A stretch of 40,703 nucleotides of DNA from Ruminococcus sp. (GCA_022779485.1 JALFTC010000052.1:1-40703); one strand, 5' to 3'; counted from the stretch's first letter, positions 23,582 through 31,949 are shown. The notes: generated from the sequence alone by a model not told the origin. Made by a program: numbers and translations.

Positions 23582-23857
23582 ATCCTTTAAGTACAGTCGA
23601 CAAACTCACTAAAATCTCCCTACTTTTAAACGCCGAAAAATCGGGCGAGTGTTCCAAATTGGGTAGGTCGTGTTTCACGCCCGACCGACAATGCCGCCTT
23701 GTCCTTTAAATAAATACCTCTCCTAATATTCAAGCCGAAAACTCAGGCAAGTGGGCAAAAAATCTTCTGATATATACAGTAAAAATTTCTGTGGGTGGCA
23801 ACCTTAAATTTATCCCTCTACTTTTATAAGCCAAAAAAATTGCAGAGTGTAAACAAA
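23582..23857. repeat. three imperfect repeats in non-coding DNA
   Basis: Each unit runs CCTTTAA or similar, then CTCCCTACTTTT-like, then GCCGAAAA and GGC.AGTG. Approximate spans are 23584-23657, 23703-23760 and 23801-23855. The third unit is the most diverged (GCCAAAA, TGCAGAGTG). The intervals of about 100 bp differ, so these look like old duplications of a short mobile or regulatory module, not a CRISPR. Confidence 0.5.
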
Positions 23858-23898
23858 AAGCACCGTTTCGATACAGATTTACTGTACCTTTCCGGTGC
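23855..23898 (-). terminator. minus-strand terminator-like hairpin
   Basis: GCACCG (23860-23865) pairs with CGGTGC (23893-23898), with an inner ACAG/CTGT stem. On the minus strand a TTTTTG run follows. No gene ends just upstream, so it may end a small RNA or belong to the repeat module. Confidence 0.5.
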
Positions 23899-24371
23899 TG
23901 AAATAGCTGTTTTATTCGATTGTACCGTGCCGCAGAAATCCTGCTACGGCGGTTTCCGTTTGCGTAGATTGATTGTTAATTATAGCTCTTTTGTTTTTAG
24001 ATGATAGCTACCTTATATCTTTAATATCTCCCGTAATTTTCCCTGCGTGAATTTCTGTGGCGTGGAATATGATGTGCCGATATTTCGGTGCAGGATATTA
24101 TCCTATTATGGTGATTTCCGTGTAAGTTGAAAACTATTTTCGGGTGTGCTGGCGGTATAATTTTTATTGTGCATTTTCGGGGCTAAAACTGCTTTTATGT
24201 ACGCTGTAAACTCTGTAAAAGTATGGCAGGGTAATTTCATATACGGGAGATTAAATTTCTTACATGGGTGATATTTCAAAATATATGAGAGATTATGCAA
24301 AATAAACTGCGATTGAGTTATCTCCACCTGTATGTACGGGTGGATGAATGCTAAGCCGGTATGGAAGGATA
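23899..24371. other. non-coding stretch without a recognisable gene
   Basis: About 470 bp. I see a further imperfect hairpin around CCGCAG/CTGC near 23928-23950 and a short stem-loop near 24323-24347 (CTCCACC with GGTGGAT). The possible reading frames here have no ribosome sites and odd composition. It separates the recombinase region from kinase locus 2. Confidence 0.5.
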
Positions 24372-24400
24372 TTGAATAAAATCGCTTTTTGTGATAGAAT
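24372..24400 (+). promoter_or_regulatory. sigma-A promoter for kinase locus 2
   Basis: TTGAAT (24372-24377) and TAGAAT (24395-24400) are spaced by 17 nt, 27 nt before the ATG at 24428. The ribosome site GGAGGT lies between. Confidence 0.65.
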
Positions 24401-24427
24401 AATTATAGTAATAAACGGAGGTGTAAT

Positions 24428-25570
24428 ATGTCTGAATATTTGCTCGAAAAAGAGAACACCGTTTTTGAGAGAAATATGCTTTTCATACCAGAAGGAATTA
24501 AGTGGGGTAAAAGCTTTGATATAAATCGTAATACATATTCTATCGATGACTTAAAAGAGAACAATATATTTCTTGAAGGTGTATCATCATATCTTGGGAT
24601 TGATGCAGATGATATTGATTCTATTATTTCTGAAACAGAAGCTCGCTACAATAATAATAAAATAGAGTTTACCAAAACCATTCGTCAATGGTTACAAGGA
24701 AAGAAAAAGCCGAGTCAAAAACAGGCAAATAGGCATAATTGTTATGACTTTTGTATTGCTCTGGGGATGGATATCAATGAAATATTTGAATTTATGTTTA
24801 AGTATTTTCAAATCATGCCTTTTTACTATAAAAACAGGACAGATGCTATATATTATTACTGTATTCTTAATAACAAGAACTATGATACAATCGTAAAAAT
24901 GCGTGATATAGCCAAAGATTTTCCAGCAACAAATGACGAAACCGTGGATACAGCATATATTGGAAGAAAAATATCTGAAATTGATAATGATGAGGAATTT
25001 ATCGAATATCTAAAAAATTATTGTTATGACGACGGGCATCAATTTGCTACAGCAAGACGAAATATCTTAGAATTGCTTGATAAATGCAAAGGAGAAGATT
25101 ATGCAAATGTCAAAAAGGATAGCGAACTCCTTATGACTATCACAGGATATAACAATCAGACAGGCATCAAAGGCGGTAGACATGATAAAGGAATATCAAA
25201 AAGCTTATTTCCGCCTGAATTTACGACTTCTTTCCCAGATGACAATGTTTTATGTAAAATCAGAAACGATAAAAAAGTTTCAGATGAAGCATTGCGAAAA
25301 TTGCTGATACTTTTAAGTTTCTACTATTACTATAAATCAAGAGAAAACGCTATCAGACAAATTCAAATAACCCCAGAGATAATAAAAGAGTCCTATGAAG
25401 AGTTTGAAGCTGAATGTAACGGAAGGCTTGCGGAATGCGGATATGTACAGCTATATCCTCGTAATTTGTATGACTGGCATATTTTCAACTGTGCCAATAG
25501 CGAATATCCAATTGAAGCATTGAAAAGTTTGATAAAACAACAATATGCTGATATATTGGACGAAGAATAA
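24428..25570 (+). CDS. XRE-like DNA-binding protein paired with kinase-STAND (locus 2)
   Basis: 380 aa, paralogue of the protein at 1284-2411. The helix-turn-helix-like segment TIRQWLQGKKKPSQKQ (about 84-99) closely fits the recognition helix of XRE repressors, more clearly than in copy 1. Next comes a block with DAIYYYCILNNKNYD (matching DIVYYFCLDNKKSWSD in copy 1), a charged middle, and a C-terminal block LRKLLILLSFYYYY then NLYDWHIFNCAN. The two copies are diverged across most of their length but keep the same layout and length. The ribosome site is GGAGGT. It lies 65 nt before the kinase-STAND gene. Inferred to regulate that gene or form a complex with its product. Confidence 0.87.
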   Translation: MSEYLLEKENTVFERNMLFIPEGIKWGKSFDINRNTYSIDDLKENNIFLEGVSSYLGIDADDIDSIISETEARYNNNKIEFTKTIRQWLQGKKKPSQKQANRHNCYDFCIALGMDINEIFEFMFKYFQIMPFYYKNRTDAIYYYCILNNKNYDTIVKMRDIAKDFPATNDETVDTAYIGRKISEIDNDEEFIEYLKNYCYDDGHQFATARRNILELLDKCKGEDYANVKKDSELLMTITGYNNQTGIKGGRHDKGISKSLFPPEFTTSFPDDNVLCKIRNDKKVSDEALRKLLILLSFYYYYKSRENAIRQIQITPEIIKESYEEFEAECNGRLAECGYVQLYPRNLYDWHIFNCANSEYPIEALKSLIKQQYADILDEE

Positions 25571-25573
25571 CAA

Positions 25574-25591
25574 GAATCCATTTTTATATAT
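25574..25591 (+). promoter_or_regulatory. locus-2 flanking repeat, copy A
   Basis: GAATCCATTTTTATATAT lies 44 nt before the start of the kinase gene at 25636. The identical 18 bp recur after that gene (28856-28873). This mirrors the arrangement at locus 1 but with a different sequence. Confidence 0.5.
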
Positions 25592-25635
25592 TTTGCGTTT
25601 AACCCATTTATAATTGATATGTAAGGAGGGATAGT

Positions 25636-28600
25636 ATGGATAGATTTTTACCTGTTGGTTATGAACTGCACCTGAACGGTCGTGCAGGAAAATATATAAT
25701 AACTGACATAGTAGGCAAAGGTGCATCTACGGTAGCTTATTATGCAGATTATTATTGTAATGACGGGAATAGTTCTAAACATATCATCAAAGAATTCAAT
25801 CCGAGTTACATATCATTTCGGCGCACAGAAAGTGGAGGAATGAAATTTGACACTTGTGATGAAAACAGGGTTGAAAACGCAAAAGAACGCTTTTTATCAG
25901 GTTGCTACAATCAAATAAAAATCAGAAATCAAATTGCAACAATGAATCAAACCCCACCTATTGAAGGTCCGTTCTATGCTAATGATACCATATATACGGA
26001 TGTAATTGCATATAACGGCACAACTTACGATATTGCGTATAAAAATCTTTCTTTGTGCGATAGAATAAAGGTTTGTTTATCTGTTGCTAAACTTGTTAAA
26101 TGTTATCACGACGCAGGCTATCTTTGTCTTGATATCAAACCTGAAAATATTTTTGTTATCCCTGAAACAAAGGAATTGTTATATTTTATAGATTTTGACA
26201 GTGTTTGTACAAAGCAAGAAATAGCTTTCGGCAACTCAATCTCATATACAAAGCAGTGGGCTGCTCCAGAGCAGCTTACTCCTTACGCTATGGATGAAAT
26301 CTCAGAAGCAACAGATGTTTATGCTATTGGAGAACTCGTATTCTGGTCTGTATTTGGACGTCATTCTACAATAGAGGAACATCGTGGATTTTCGGTATAC
26401 CCGTTTGAAGACACAAGGTATGATGTTCAAAATGTATTAATGGATTTTTTTCGTTGTACTTTAAGAACGTCAGTAAATTCCAGATGTAATGTGATGACTG
26501 ATGTTATCATTAAAATAGAAAAGCTTGTTGATATTCTTTCTGAAAAAGAATACGTTGTTTCGCATAAACTATCAAAACAGAATTGTATTGGCAGAGAAAC
26601 AATCATATCAGAGATTTCAGATTCCTTAAAAATAAATTCGACACTTTTTGTAACAGGTGTAGGTGGAATTGGAAAAAGTACAGTTGTAAAGCAATTCTTT
26701 TTTCAAAATTCCTCAATGTATGATATAGCATTATATCTTGAATACGATGGTAATATTAAGAGTACATTCACGAATCAAATTAATATAAACACATTTGCCC
26801 GAAATTACGAAGAAAGTATAGATGAATATTATGACAGAATGCTTGCACGATTACAGTCAATATCCAATAATAAAAAGGTCCTTATTATAATTGATAATTT
26901 TTCTGGTAAAATTTCAAAAGAATTAAGTCGGCTTTTAGATTGCCAATGGAATATTGTAATTGTAACTCGAACTAACCCACTTAAATGCAATTTTAGAATT
27001 GTGGAAATCAAAGCAATAACTGATATAAAACATCTGTACCAGATATTTGAAAACAATCTTGAATCTAAGGTTAATGACGAAGAACACATTTTTGTCAATA
27101 AAATAATTAAAAAAATCGATTCCCATACTCTCGTTTTAGAACTCATAGCAAAACAAATTTCGAACAGTCGAATATCCATTGCTGAAGCAGCTGAACTGGT
27201 CGAGTTAAAAGGTTTCTCTAATATTTCTTCCGAAAAAATAGACTACATCAAGGACGGAGAAGAATATTATGATACAATTTCAAATATAATCTTAGCTTTG
27301 TTTGATATAAGCAATTTATCATCAGAATGTCAAACAATTTTAAAAATGATTTCCTTATTCGATGTAACAGGCATAAATATAGGTATGCTCTGTACACTTA
27401 TGGGACTTGAATCACAAGATGGTTTCAATCAATTAAATAGGGAAGGGTGGGCATATATTGAAGAATCACAAGTCAAACTTCACCCTGTAATAGCAGAAAC
27501 GATTGCAACAACTGCTTGGACAGATGAATGCCATAAAGCCGCTTTGCGTATTACAAGAAGCCTTTTTGAATTCATTAAACTTGAAGATAAAAAAGAAGAT
27601 GTTCCTTTAAAAATGGTCAAACTTTATGAGTTTATGAAAAAATATGGCAACGAAAAAATAATAACAAAAATTTTTAATCAAGATGACCCGGTAGAATCAG
27701 TTGCTTATAAGAGAATGTTGCGAAATGATGCAAGAGAACCTTTAGATTTAGACAAACTAAATGATTATGTTGCTCTTTCGGAAAAATTTTTAAATAATAT
27801 TCAAAATATTTCTGATTTGAATTCTAATGATTTGTATGTTAATCTTCTGTATTGTACTGTTATGGCGATGCCGTCATACCGAGAAGACTACATTCTTGAA
27901 AAAGCTAAAAGTCTTTTGAATGACAATCCATATAATAACGGAAATACTATTTTAAAACTATATGATAGAATTGTATGGATATATACTGAAAGAGGAGATT
28001 TTGATTCGGCTTACAATGAAATATGCAACGCAAAAAAATTCATTAAGCGTCATCGCAAAAATGAATATAAAGCCTTATATCACGAAATTCTTGCAACTTA
28101 TTATGATGCAAAGCTTTCAGGTTCGTATAATGTTCAGACGGAAGAAGAAAAGCAAATTCTCAACCAACTTATAGCAAGTATCAATAAATCTATACGATAT
28201 ATTTCTTGCTCAAAAAATGTATATAAAAATACTTATTTAGCAAAGTTTTTACTTTCAAAGGCGAATGTCTTAATGCGCAGTTCGCCGGCAAAAGAAGTTG
28301 AAATTGAAAAATTGCACAAGAAAGTTCATAAACTCATAATAAAGCATACTTTGAAATATTCAGAAGTCAGATGCGATTATTGGATGAGTCTTGCGTGGTA
28401 TTATACATTGATAAAACCAGACTATATATGTGTTATGAAGTGCATAGAATATTCGTGGGAAATTGCCAAGCATATCTGTCGAACACCACTTGACGAAATT
28501 GATAAAATTGCTATCCCGCTTGCCAATATGTGCTGCGAGTTACAATATTATGACAAAGCAGAAAAATGGCTTAGTGTTGGTATTGAAATGTGCGCTGAAT

Positions 28601-28800
28601 TTAAGGATATACTTCCATATGTCAGAAAAAGAATAAATCTTATGAGATATACATTGGAAGTATATTACTATTCTTCTGATTTTGAAAAATGTCGCAGTAT
28701 GATTGCTGCGATAGAAAAAGAAAATCAGCAATATTCTAAATTTGGCGTATCTGTAGAAATTCCAAAAGATATATACGAGCAAGTATATTTAAAACAATAA
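25636..28800 (+). CDS. protein kinase-STAND NTPase fusion (locus 2)
   Basis: 1,054 aa, same architecture as the protein at 2491-5814. Kinase domain: glycine loop GKGAST (27-32), candidate Lys52, catalytic loop CLDIKPEN (164-171, with Cys where His of HRD is usual), DFD in place of DFG (186-188), APE (210-212). The linker carries YVVS and IGRE (318-321). STAND ATPase: Walker A GVGGIGKST (341-349), Walker B VLIIIDNF (415-422), sensor VIVTRT (441-446), then DISNLSSE of the winged-helix-like region. The C-terminal 400 residues are helix-rich and repetitive in layout (YTERGDFDSAYNEIC, YYDKAEKWLSVGIEMC), typical of TPR repeats, unlike the acidic tail of copy 1. So the sensor ends have diverged most. 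The ribosome site is AAGGAGG. Inferred role: ligand-triggered signalling or immunity. Confidence 0.9.
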   Translation: MDRFLPVGYELHLNGRAGKYIITDIVGKGASTVAYYADYYCNDGNSSKHIIKEFNPSYISFRRTESGGMKFDTCDENRVENAKERFLSGCYNQIKIRNQIATMNQTPPIEGPFYANDTIYTDVIAYNGTTYDIAYKNLSLCDRIKVCLSVAKLVKCYHDAGYLCLDIKPENIFVIPETKELLYFIDFDSVCTKQEIAFGNSISYTKQWAAPEQLTPYAMDEISEATDVYAIGELVFWSVFGRHSTIEEHRGFSVYPFEDTRYDVQNVLMDFFRCTLRTSVNSRCNVMTDVIIKIEKLVDILSEKEYVVSHKLSKQNCIGRETIISEISDSLKINSTLFVTGVGGIGKSTVVKQFFFQNSSMYDIALYLEYDGNIKSTFTNQININTFARNYEESIDEYYDRMLARLQSISNNKKVLIIIDNFSGKISKELSRLLDCQWNIVIVTRTNPLKCNFRIVEIKAITDIKHLYQIFENNLESKVNDEEHIFVNKIIKKIDSHTLVLELIAKQISNSRISIAEAAELVELKGFSNISSEKIDYIKDGEEYYDTISNIILALFDISNLSSECQTILKMISLFDVTGINIGMLCTLMGLESQDGFNQLNREGWAYIEESQVKLHPVIAETIATTAWTDECHKAALRITRSLFEFIKLEDKKEDVPLKMVKLYEFMKKYGNEKIITKIFNQDDPVESVAYKRMLRNDAREPLDLDKLNDYVALSEKFLNNIQNISDLNSNDLYVNLLYCTVMAMPSYREDYILEKAKSLLNDNPYNNGNTILKLYDRIVWIYTERGDFDSAYNEICNAKKFIKRHRKNEYKALYHEILATYYDAKLSGSYNVQTEEEKQILNQLIASINKSIRYISCSKNVYKNTYLAKFLLSKANVLMRSSPAKEVEIEKLHKKVHKLIIKHTLKYSEVRCDYWMSLAWYYTLIKPDYICVMKCIEYSWEIAKHICRTPLDEIDKIAIPLANMCCELQYYDKAEKWLSVGIEMCAEFKDILPYVRKRINLMRYTLEVYYYSSDFEKCRSMIAAIEKENQQYSKFGVSVEIPKDIYEQVYLKQ

Positions 28801-28813
28801 AATATATACTTTA

Positions 28814-28851
28814 AAAGCAGTAGATACAATGTATCTGCTGCTTTCCTTTTG
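28814..28851 (+). terminator. terminator after kinase gene 2
   Basis: A 14-bp stem (28814-28827 with 28831-28844, one wobble) and an AAT loop are followed by CCTTTTG. It starts 13 nt after the kinase stop. Confidence 0.75.
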
Positions 28852-28855
28852 TCTG

Positions 28856-28873
28856 GAATCCATTTTTATATAT
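28856..28873 (+). promoter_or_regulatory. locus-2 flanking repeat, copy B
   Basis: GAATCCATTTTTATATAT is identical to 25574-25591. It lies directly after the kinase terminator and 79 nt before the NERD gene. It may link expression of the NERD operon to that of the kinase. Confidence 0.5.
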
Positions 28874-28952
28874 CGTTCTGAAAAACATGATATTATTAAG
28901 TTGTCGAAAGGAAAACGACCACAACTTAAACAAAAAGCAAGGAGGAATTACT

Positions 28953-30020
28953 ATGACAAAGGAAAACAGAATCAAGGAAATCATCGGTGCAATGCAGTCT
29001 TTCAAGAAGGACGCATACCACAAGGAGGAACTGCTTCCCGAATATCTCGAATTACAGAAGGAGCTGATTAACCTCACCTTCAATGACAGCCACTCCGAAA
29101 ATGGAAAGCTTCGCATCTGGGATGTGGAAAATCATCTTGAAAAGCTTAACGAGGAATGCGGTCATATCGCTGACGAAGAACTCAACGTTTTCAAGGAGGA
29201 CAGCAAATTCATCTGCAACGCAATCAAATCCGAGTTTTCGGGAAACGCTGGCGAGTACAAAGCCTTCCGCAGTCTTGAAACACTTAGATGCAAAAACAAG
29301 ATAATGAAGAATATCGGATTCAAATCAGGCGACCACAGAACAGAAATCGATGCTATCGTATTTACAGAAAAGGCGGTTTTTATCATTGAGGTAAAAAATC
29401 CTCACCGTGATATTTATATCGACGAGCGGGGCAATTATTGCAGAGTAGGAGATACAATGCACCTTGACTGTAATATCGGCGAGAAGATGAATGATAAGGT
29501 TTATCTTCTCAGAGAGGCACTCAAATCAGCAGAATATTCCAACGCTAATATCGTCAGCCTTGTAGTATTCACAAACAGCACAATGCACGTTGACAACAGA
29601 TACGACTACATAACTACCTGTTTTCTTGGTAATCTCCCTCACATCATTGAAAGATATAACGGGAAGCCGATTTACAGCGACAGCAGCATTTCAGCTATGA
29701 TGGAAAGCGTATCAGACGCTGAATGTAAAGAAGCATATCCTCTGGAAATTGACGTCAATCAGTACAAGTATCGTTTTGCAAACCTTATGGCTACTCTTGA
29801 GGAAGCTAATGAAAAGCGTTCCGAAACCATTGATGCTCACGAAGCTGAAACAGAAGAAGCTTGTCAGGAAACTGTAAGCGAAGAAGTATCAGAAATGCCA
29901 AAGTTAATCAAAAAGCCTGCCGACAAGACTCGTTCTTCATTTGTTGCAGCAGTCGGAATTGCAGTAGCCTTTGGTGCAGGATTCATTGCTTCGCAGATAT
30001 TGGGCTCAAATCGTAAATAA
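28953..30020 (+). CDS. NERD-domain nuclease-related protein with C-terminal membrane anchor
   Basis: 355 aa from the ATG at 28953, which has an AAGGAGG site; an upstream in-frame ATG at 28887 lacks one. Residues 1-90 are helical. The NERD domain (about 96-210) has GNAGEYKAFRSLE and the PD-(D/E)XK-like core EIDAIVFTEKAVFIIEVKN (Asp133, Glu146, Lys148). Near the end a hydrophobic helix (AAVGIAVAFGAGFIASQIL) suggests a tail anchor in the membrane. NERD proteins are predicted nucleases of DNA processing or conflict systems. It is the first gene of a tight operon downstream of kinase locus 2. GC content is higher than in the kinase gene, so the operon may have a separate origin. Confidence 0.85.
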   Translation: MTKENRIKEIIGAMQSFKKDAYHKEELLPEYLELQKELINLTFNDSHSENGKLRIWDVENHLEKLNEECGHIADEELNVFKEDSKFICNAIKSEFSGNAGEYKAFRSLETLRCKNKIMKNIGFKSGDHRTEIDAIVFTEKAVFIIEVKNPHRDIYIDERGNYCRVGDTMHLDCNIGEKMNDKVYLLREALKSAEYSNANIVSLVVFTNSTMHVDNRYDYITTCFLGNLPHIIERYNGKPIYSDSSISAMMESVSDAECKEAYPLEIDVNQYKYRFANLMATLEEANEKRSETIDAHEAETEEACQETVSEEVSEMPKLIKKPADKTRSSFVAAVGIAVAFGAGFIASQILGSNRK

Positions 30021-30034
30021 CGGGAGGTATCACT

Positions 30035-30181
30035 ATGGATGGCGTTATGAAAGGTATGCTTGTTATATTATTGTTAATTTATGTTCTCTCGCCTGTGGAT
30101 TTATGTCCAGGTCCTGTCGATGATATAATTCTGATTTTATGTGCCATAGGCGGCAGAGCAATCACATCAAATGAAGGTTAA
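30035..30181 (+). CDS. 48-aa YkvA/DUF1232-like membrane peptide
   Basis: The ribosome site GGGAGG lies 8 nt before the ATG. The sequence MLVILLLIYVLSPVDLCPGPVDDIILIL holds the YkvA/DUF1232 signature (hydrophobic helix, SPVDL.P, then DD). The usual DUF1232 domain is somewhat longer, so this is a minimal version. It is predicted to sit in the membrane. It lies 14 nt after the NERD stop. Confidence 0.7.
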   Translation: MDGVMKGMLVILLLIYVLSPVDLCPGPVDDIILILCAIGGRAITSNEG

Positions 30182-30197
30182 GAAGGAGGAAAAACAA

Positions 30198-30413
30198 ATG
30201 AAAATCAATATTCTGAACAAGGGCGACAAGGTGCTCAATGTAACTGAGAATTTTATCGCAGTAGAACGAAAAAACGGCGAGGTGGACATTGTACCGCTTG
30301 CTAAAGATGAAAACGGCTTCTGGATTGATACAGAAAACATCACAACAATAGGCTATGGAAACAATACAGTGCAGTCAGAAACTGTTGACGGCGTTGTAAT
30401 CACAAATTTCTAA
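30198..30413 (+). CDS. hypothetical 71-aa beta-rich protein
   Basis: Starts MKINILNKGDKVLNV at 30198 after an AAGGAGGA site; a longer start at 30171 overlaps the previous gene. The pattern of short strands (VTENFIAVERKNGEVDIVPL) suggests a small beta-barrel. I recognise no family. It is in the NERD-HNH operon with gaps of 16 and 13 nt. Confidence 0.7.
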   Translation: MKINILNKGDKVLNVTENFIAVERKNGEVDIVPLAKDENGFWIDTENITTIGYGNNTVQSETVDGVVITNF

Positions 30414-30426
30414 GGAGGGTGTTATT

Positions 30427-30624
30427 ATGGCAGGCAAAAAGGATAATGCAGTTGTAGCAGTTATATCGGGACTGACAATCAATCAGGCTTCGCAGATTTC
30501 AAGGGATATTATGAGGTCTAAGGAAAAATACGCACCTCTCGGAAGGGGTACAATAGCAAGCGGTAAACATTCAGGTGTAGGCGCACTTCTTCAGAAGGGC
30601 ACTAAAAGAATAGGAGGTAAGTAA
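30427..30624 (+). CDS. hypothetical 65-aa basic protein
   Basis: Starts MAGKKDNAVVAVISGLT and has an AAGGAGG site. The core LTINQASQISRDIMRSKEKY is helical; the tail is Gly/Lys-rich. It is small, basic and glycine-rich and could bind nucleic acid, but I recognise no family. It lies 1 nt before the HNH gene. Confidence 0.7.
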   Translation: MAGKKDNAVVAVISGLTINQASQISRDIMRSKEKYAPLGRGTIASGKHSGVGALLQKGTKRIGGK

Positions 30625-30625
30625 T

Positions 30626-30844
30626 ATGGCAAAGCGTTCATCAGCACATACACGTGCACAGAAAAACGGTAAAATCCGAGACGGATATGCCTGTCAGGCT
30701 TGTGGCTCAAAGAATAAAGTTGAAGGACATCATATCATAGACCATCAGTTTTCGGGAGCAGCCTCAACCGATAACATTATTTCACTCTGCCACGATTGCC
30801 ATAAATCAGTGCATAGCGGAAAATTGAATTTGTTTAAGTTTTAA
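30626..30844 (+). CDS. HNH endonuclease
   Basis: 72 aa, a minimal HNH nuclease. Zinc knuckles are Cys23/Cys26 (CQACG) and Cys55/Cys58 (CHDCH). The catalytic part is GHHII (His35, His36), Asn50 and His59. All core residues are present, so it should cleave DNA. It is a small stand-alone form like those encoded by phages and mobile elements. It lies in the operon with the NERD protein, giving two nuclease-type genes in one unit. Confidence 0.88.
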   Translation: MAKRSSAHTRAQKNGKIRDGYACQACGSKNKVEGHHIIDHQFSGAASTDNIISLCHDCHKSVHSGKLNLFKF

Positions 30845-30857
30845 CGAGGATTATACT

Positions 30858-31706
30858 ATGAAAAAGGCACTTGCAGCATTATTATTTTTGACAATGGTAC
30901 TCGGTTTTACCGGATGCACAGGAGAGAATAGCGACGGTACGATATTTGATACTGCTTTCTCAACAAAAGATGCAATCAAAATTGAGGATATCGACTGGAA
31001 TGTTACAGAGAGCGTTATGGACGACGAGCGATTTGTATCGTTCAACTACACCAACAACAGCAAATACACTATTCTCGATGTCGAAATGGAGTTTGTTCAG
31101 AAAAGCGATGTAACCAAGGAACAACTTTCTGTTTTCGATGAATTAAAAGAAGAACGAGAATGGACAGAGGAAGAGATATCAGATATCTACATCCTCGGCT
31201 ACAATCGGAAATGCGCTGAACCTGGGGAAACCGTTTCCGACTCACCATTGTGTATAAACGGTACATACACTCTTGTCGAAACCATTGAGCAGTATGAGAT
31301 AATGGAGCCTGATATGGCAACAATTGCTTTCATCGGAAAAGACGGAAAAGGATATGCTGTGTATTATGACTTTAAAACCCAGACCTATGGTGAATCATCT
31401 CAGGGTGGGCAGGATTTACAGCAATGGTCAGATAGTGAAATAAGTAAGCTTCTCCCAAAGACTGAAGCACCTGCAATCAAGGTAAGTTCCGATGATGAAG
31501 ACCGTTTCTATTTCTACGCTTACGGCGTTTCAATAGAAACCTTTGAAAAGTATGTTGAAGCGGTTAAGGCTAACGGATTTACTGAGGTAGGTTTTGAAAA
31601 CAGCACATCATACCGAGCTACCAATACAGATGGAATTGAAGCTCATATTACATATACTGCCGTTGAAGAAAAAATGACGGGGTGTGTTAATAAAAATGAA
31701 ACGTAA
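30858..31706 (+). CDS. putative lipoprotein, 282 aa
   Basis: The N-terminus MKKALAALLFLTMVLGFTGC is a lipoprotein signal peptide with lipobox ending in Cys20. The mature part is acidic, beta-rich and of no family I recognise. The middle (FVSFNYTNNSKYTILDVEMEF) resembles extracellular immunoglobulin-like domains found in Clostridia lipoproteins. It is the last large gene of the NERD operon, 13 nt after HNH, and is expected on the outer face of the membrane. Confidence 0.82.
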   Translation: MKKALAALLFLTMVLGFTGCTGENSDGTIFDTAFSTKDAIKIEDIDWNVTESVMDDERFVSFNYTNNSKYTILDVEMEFVQKSDVTKEQLSVFDELKEEREWTEEEISDIYILGYNRKCAEPGETVSDSPLCINGTYTLVETIEQYEIMEPDMATIAFIGKDGKGYAVYYDFKTQTYGESSQGGQDLQQWSDSEISKLLPKTEAPAIKVSSDDEDRFYFYAYGVSIETFEKYVEAVKANGFTEVGFENSTSYRATNTDGIEAHITYTAVEEKMTGCVNKNET

Positions 31707-31866
31707 ACTCCGAGGTTATATTATCTATTGCGTAATATGTCTTCTGATTGAGATAGGTGAAAGCTATTCAGATGCTCAGGCTATAAATTCCTTTGACAGA
31801 ACGTTGAGACATATATACAGTGGTTTCAGTCTTGAGATTGAAGATAGTCTTACACTGTACCCATAA
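31696..31866 (+). CDS. 56-aa single-helix membrane protein
   Basis: It overlaps the lipoprotein gene by 11 bp. It starts MKRKLRGYIIYCVICLLIEIG, a basic start followed by a hydrophobic helix. No clear ribosome site; translation may be coupled to the lipoprotein gene. The terminator follows 7 nt after the stop, which supports it as the last gene of the operon. Confidence 0.45.
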   Translation: MKRKLRGYIIYCVICLLIEIGESYSDAQAINSFDRTLRHIYSGFSLEIEDSLTLYP

Positions 31867-31873
31867 CAGACAG

Positions 31874-31910
31874 AAAACAGGCGTATGCAATTTCAGCATA
31901 CGCCTGTTTT
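31874..31910. terminator. bidirectional terminator
   Basis: Perfect 15-bp stem (31874-31888 with 31896-31910) with a 7-nt loop, an A run on the left and a T run on the right. It ends the NERD operon and may also stop transcripts from the minus-strand genes to the right. Confidence 0.9.
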
Positions 31911-31949
31911 ATTAAATCATCTTATCTTTTCTCATAATTATTCTTGAAA

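Noticed and set aside
23582..23857. Spaced repeats as a degenerate CRISPR
   Set aside because: Only three units, poorly conserved, with unequal spacing and no cas genes.
23795..24327. Two frames of about 70 aa in the non-coding stretch before kinase locus 2
   Set aside because: No ribosome sites, and they overlap hairpins and the diverged repeats; residue use is not protein-like.
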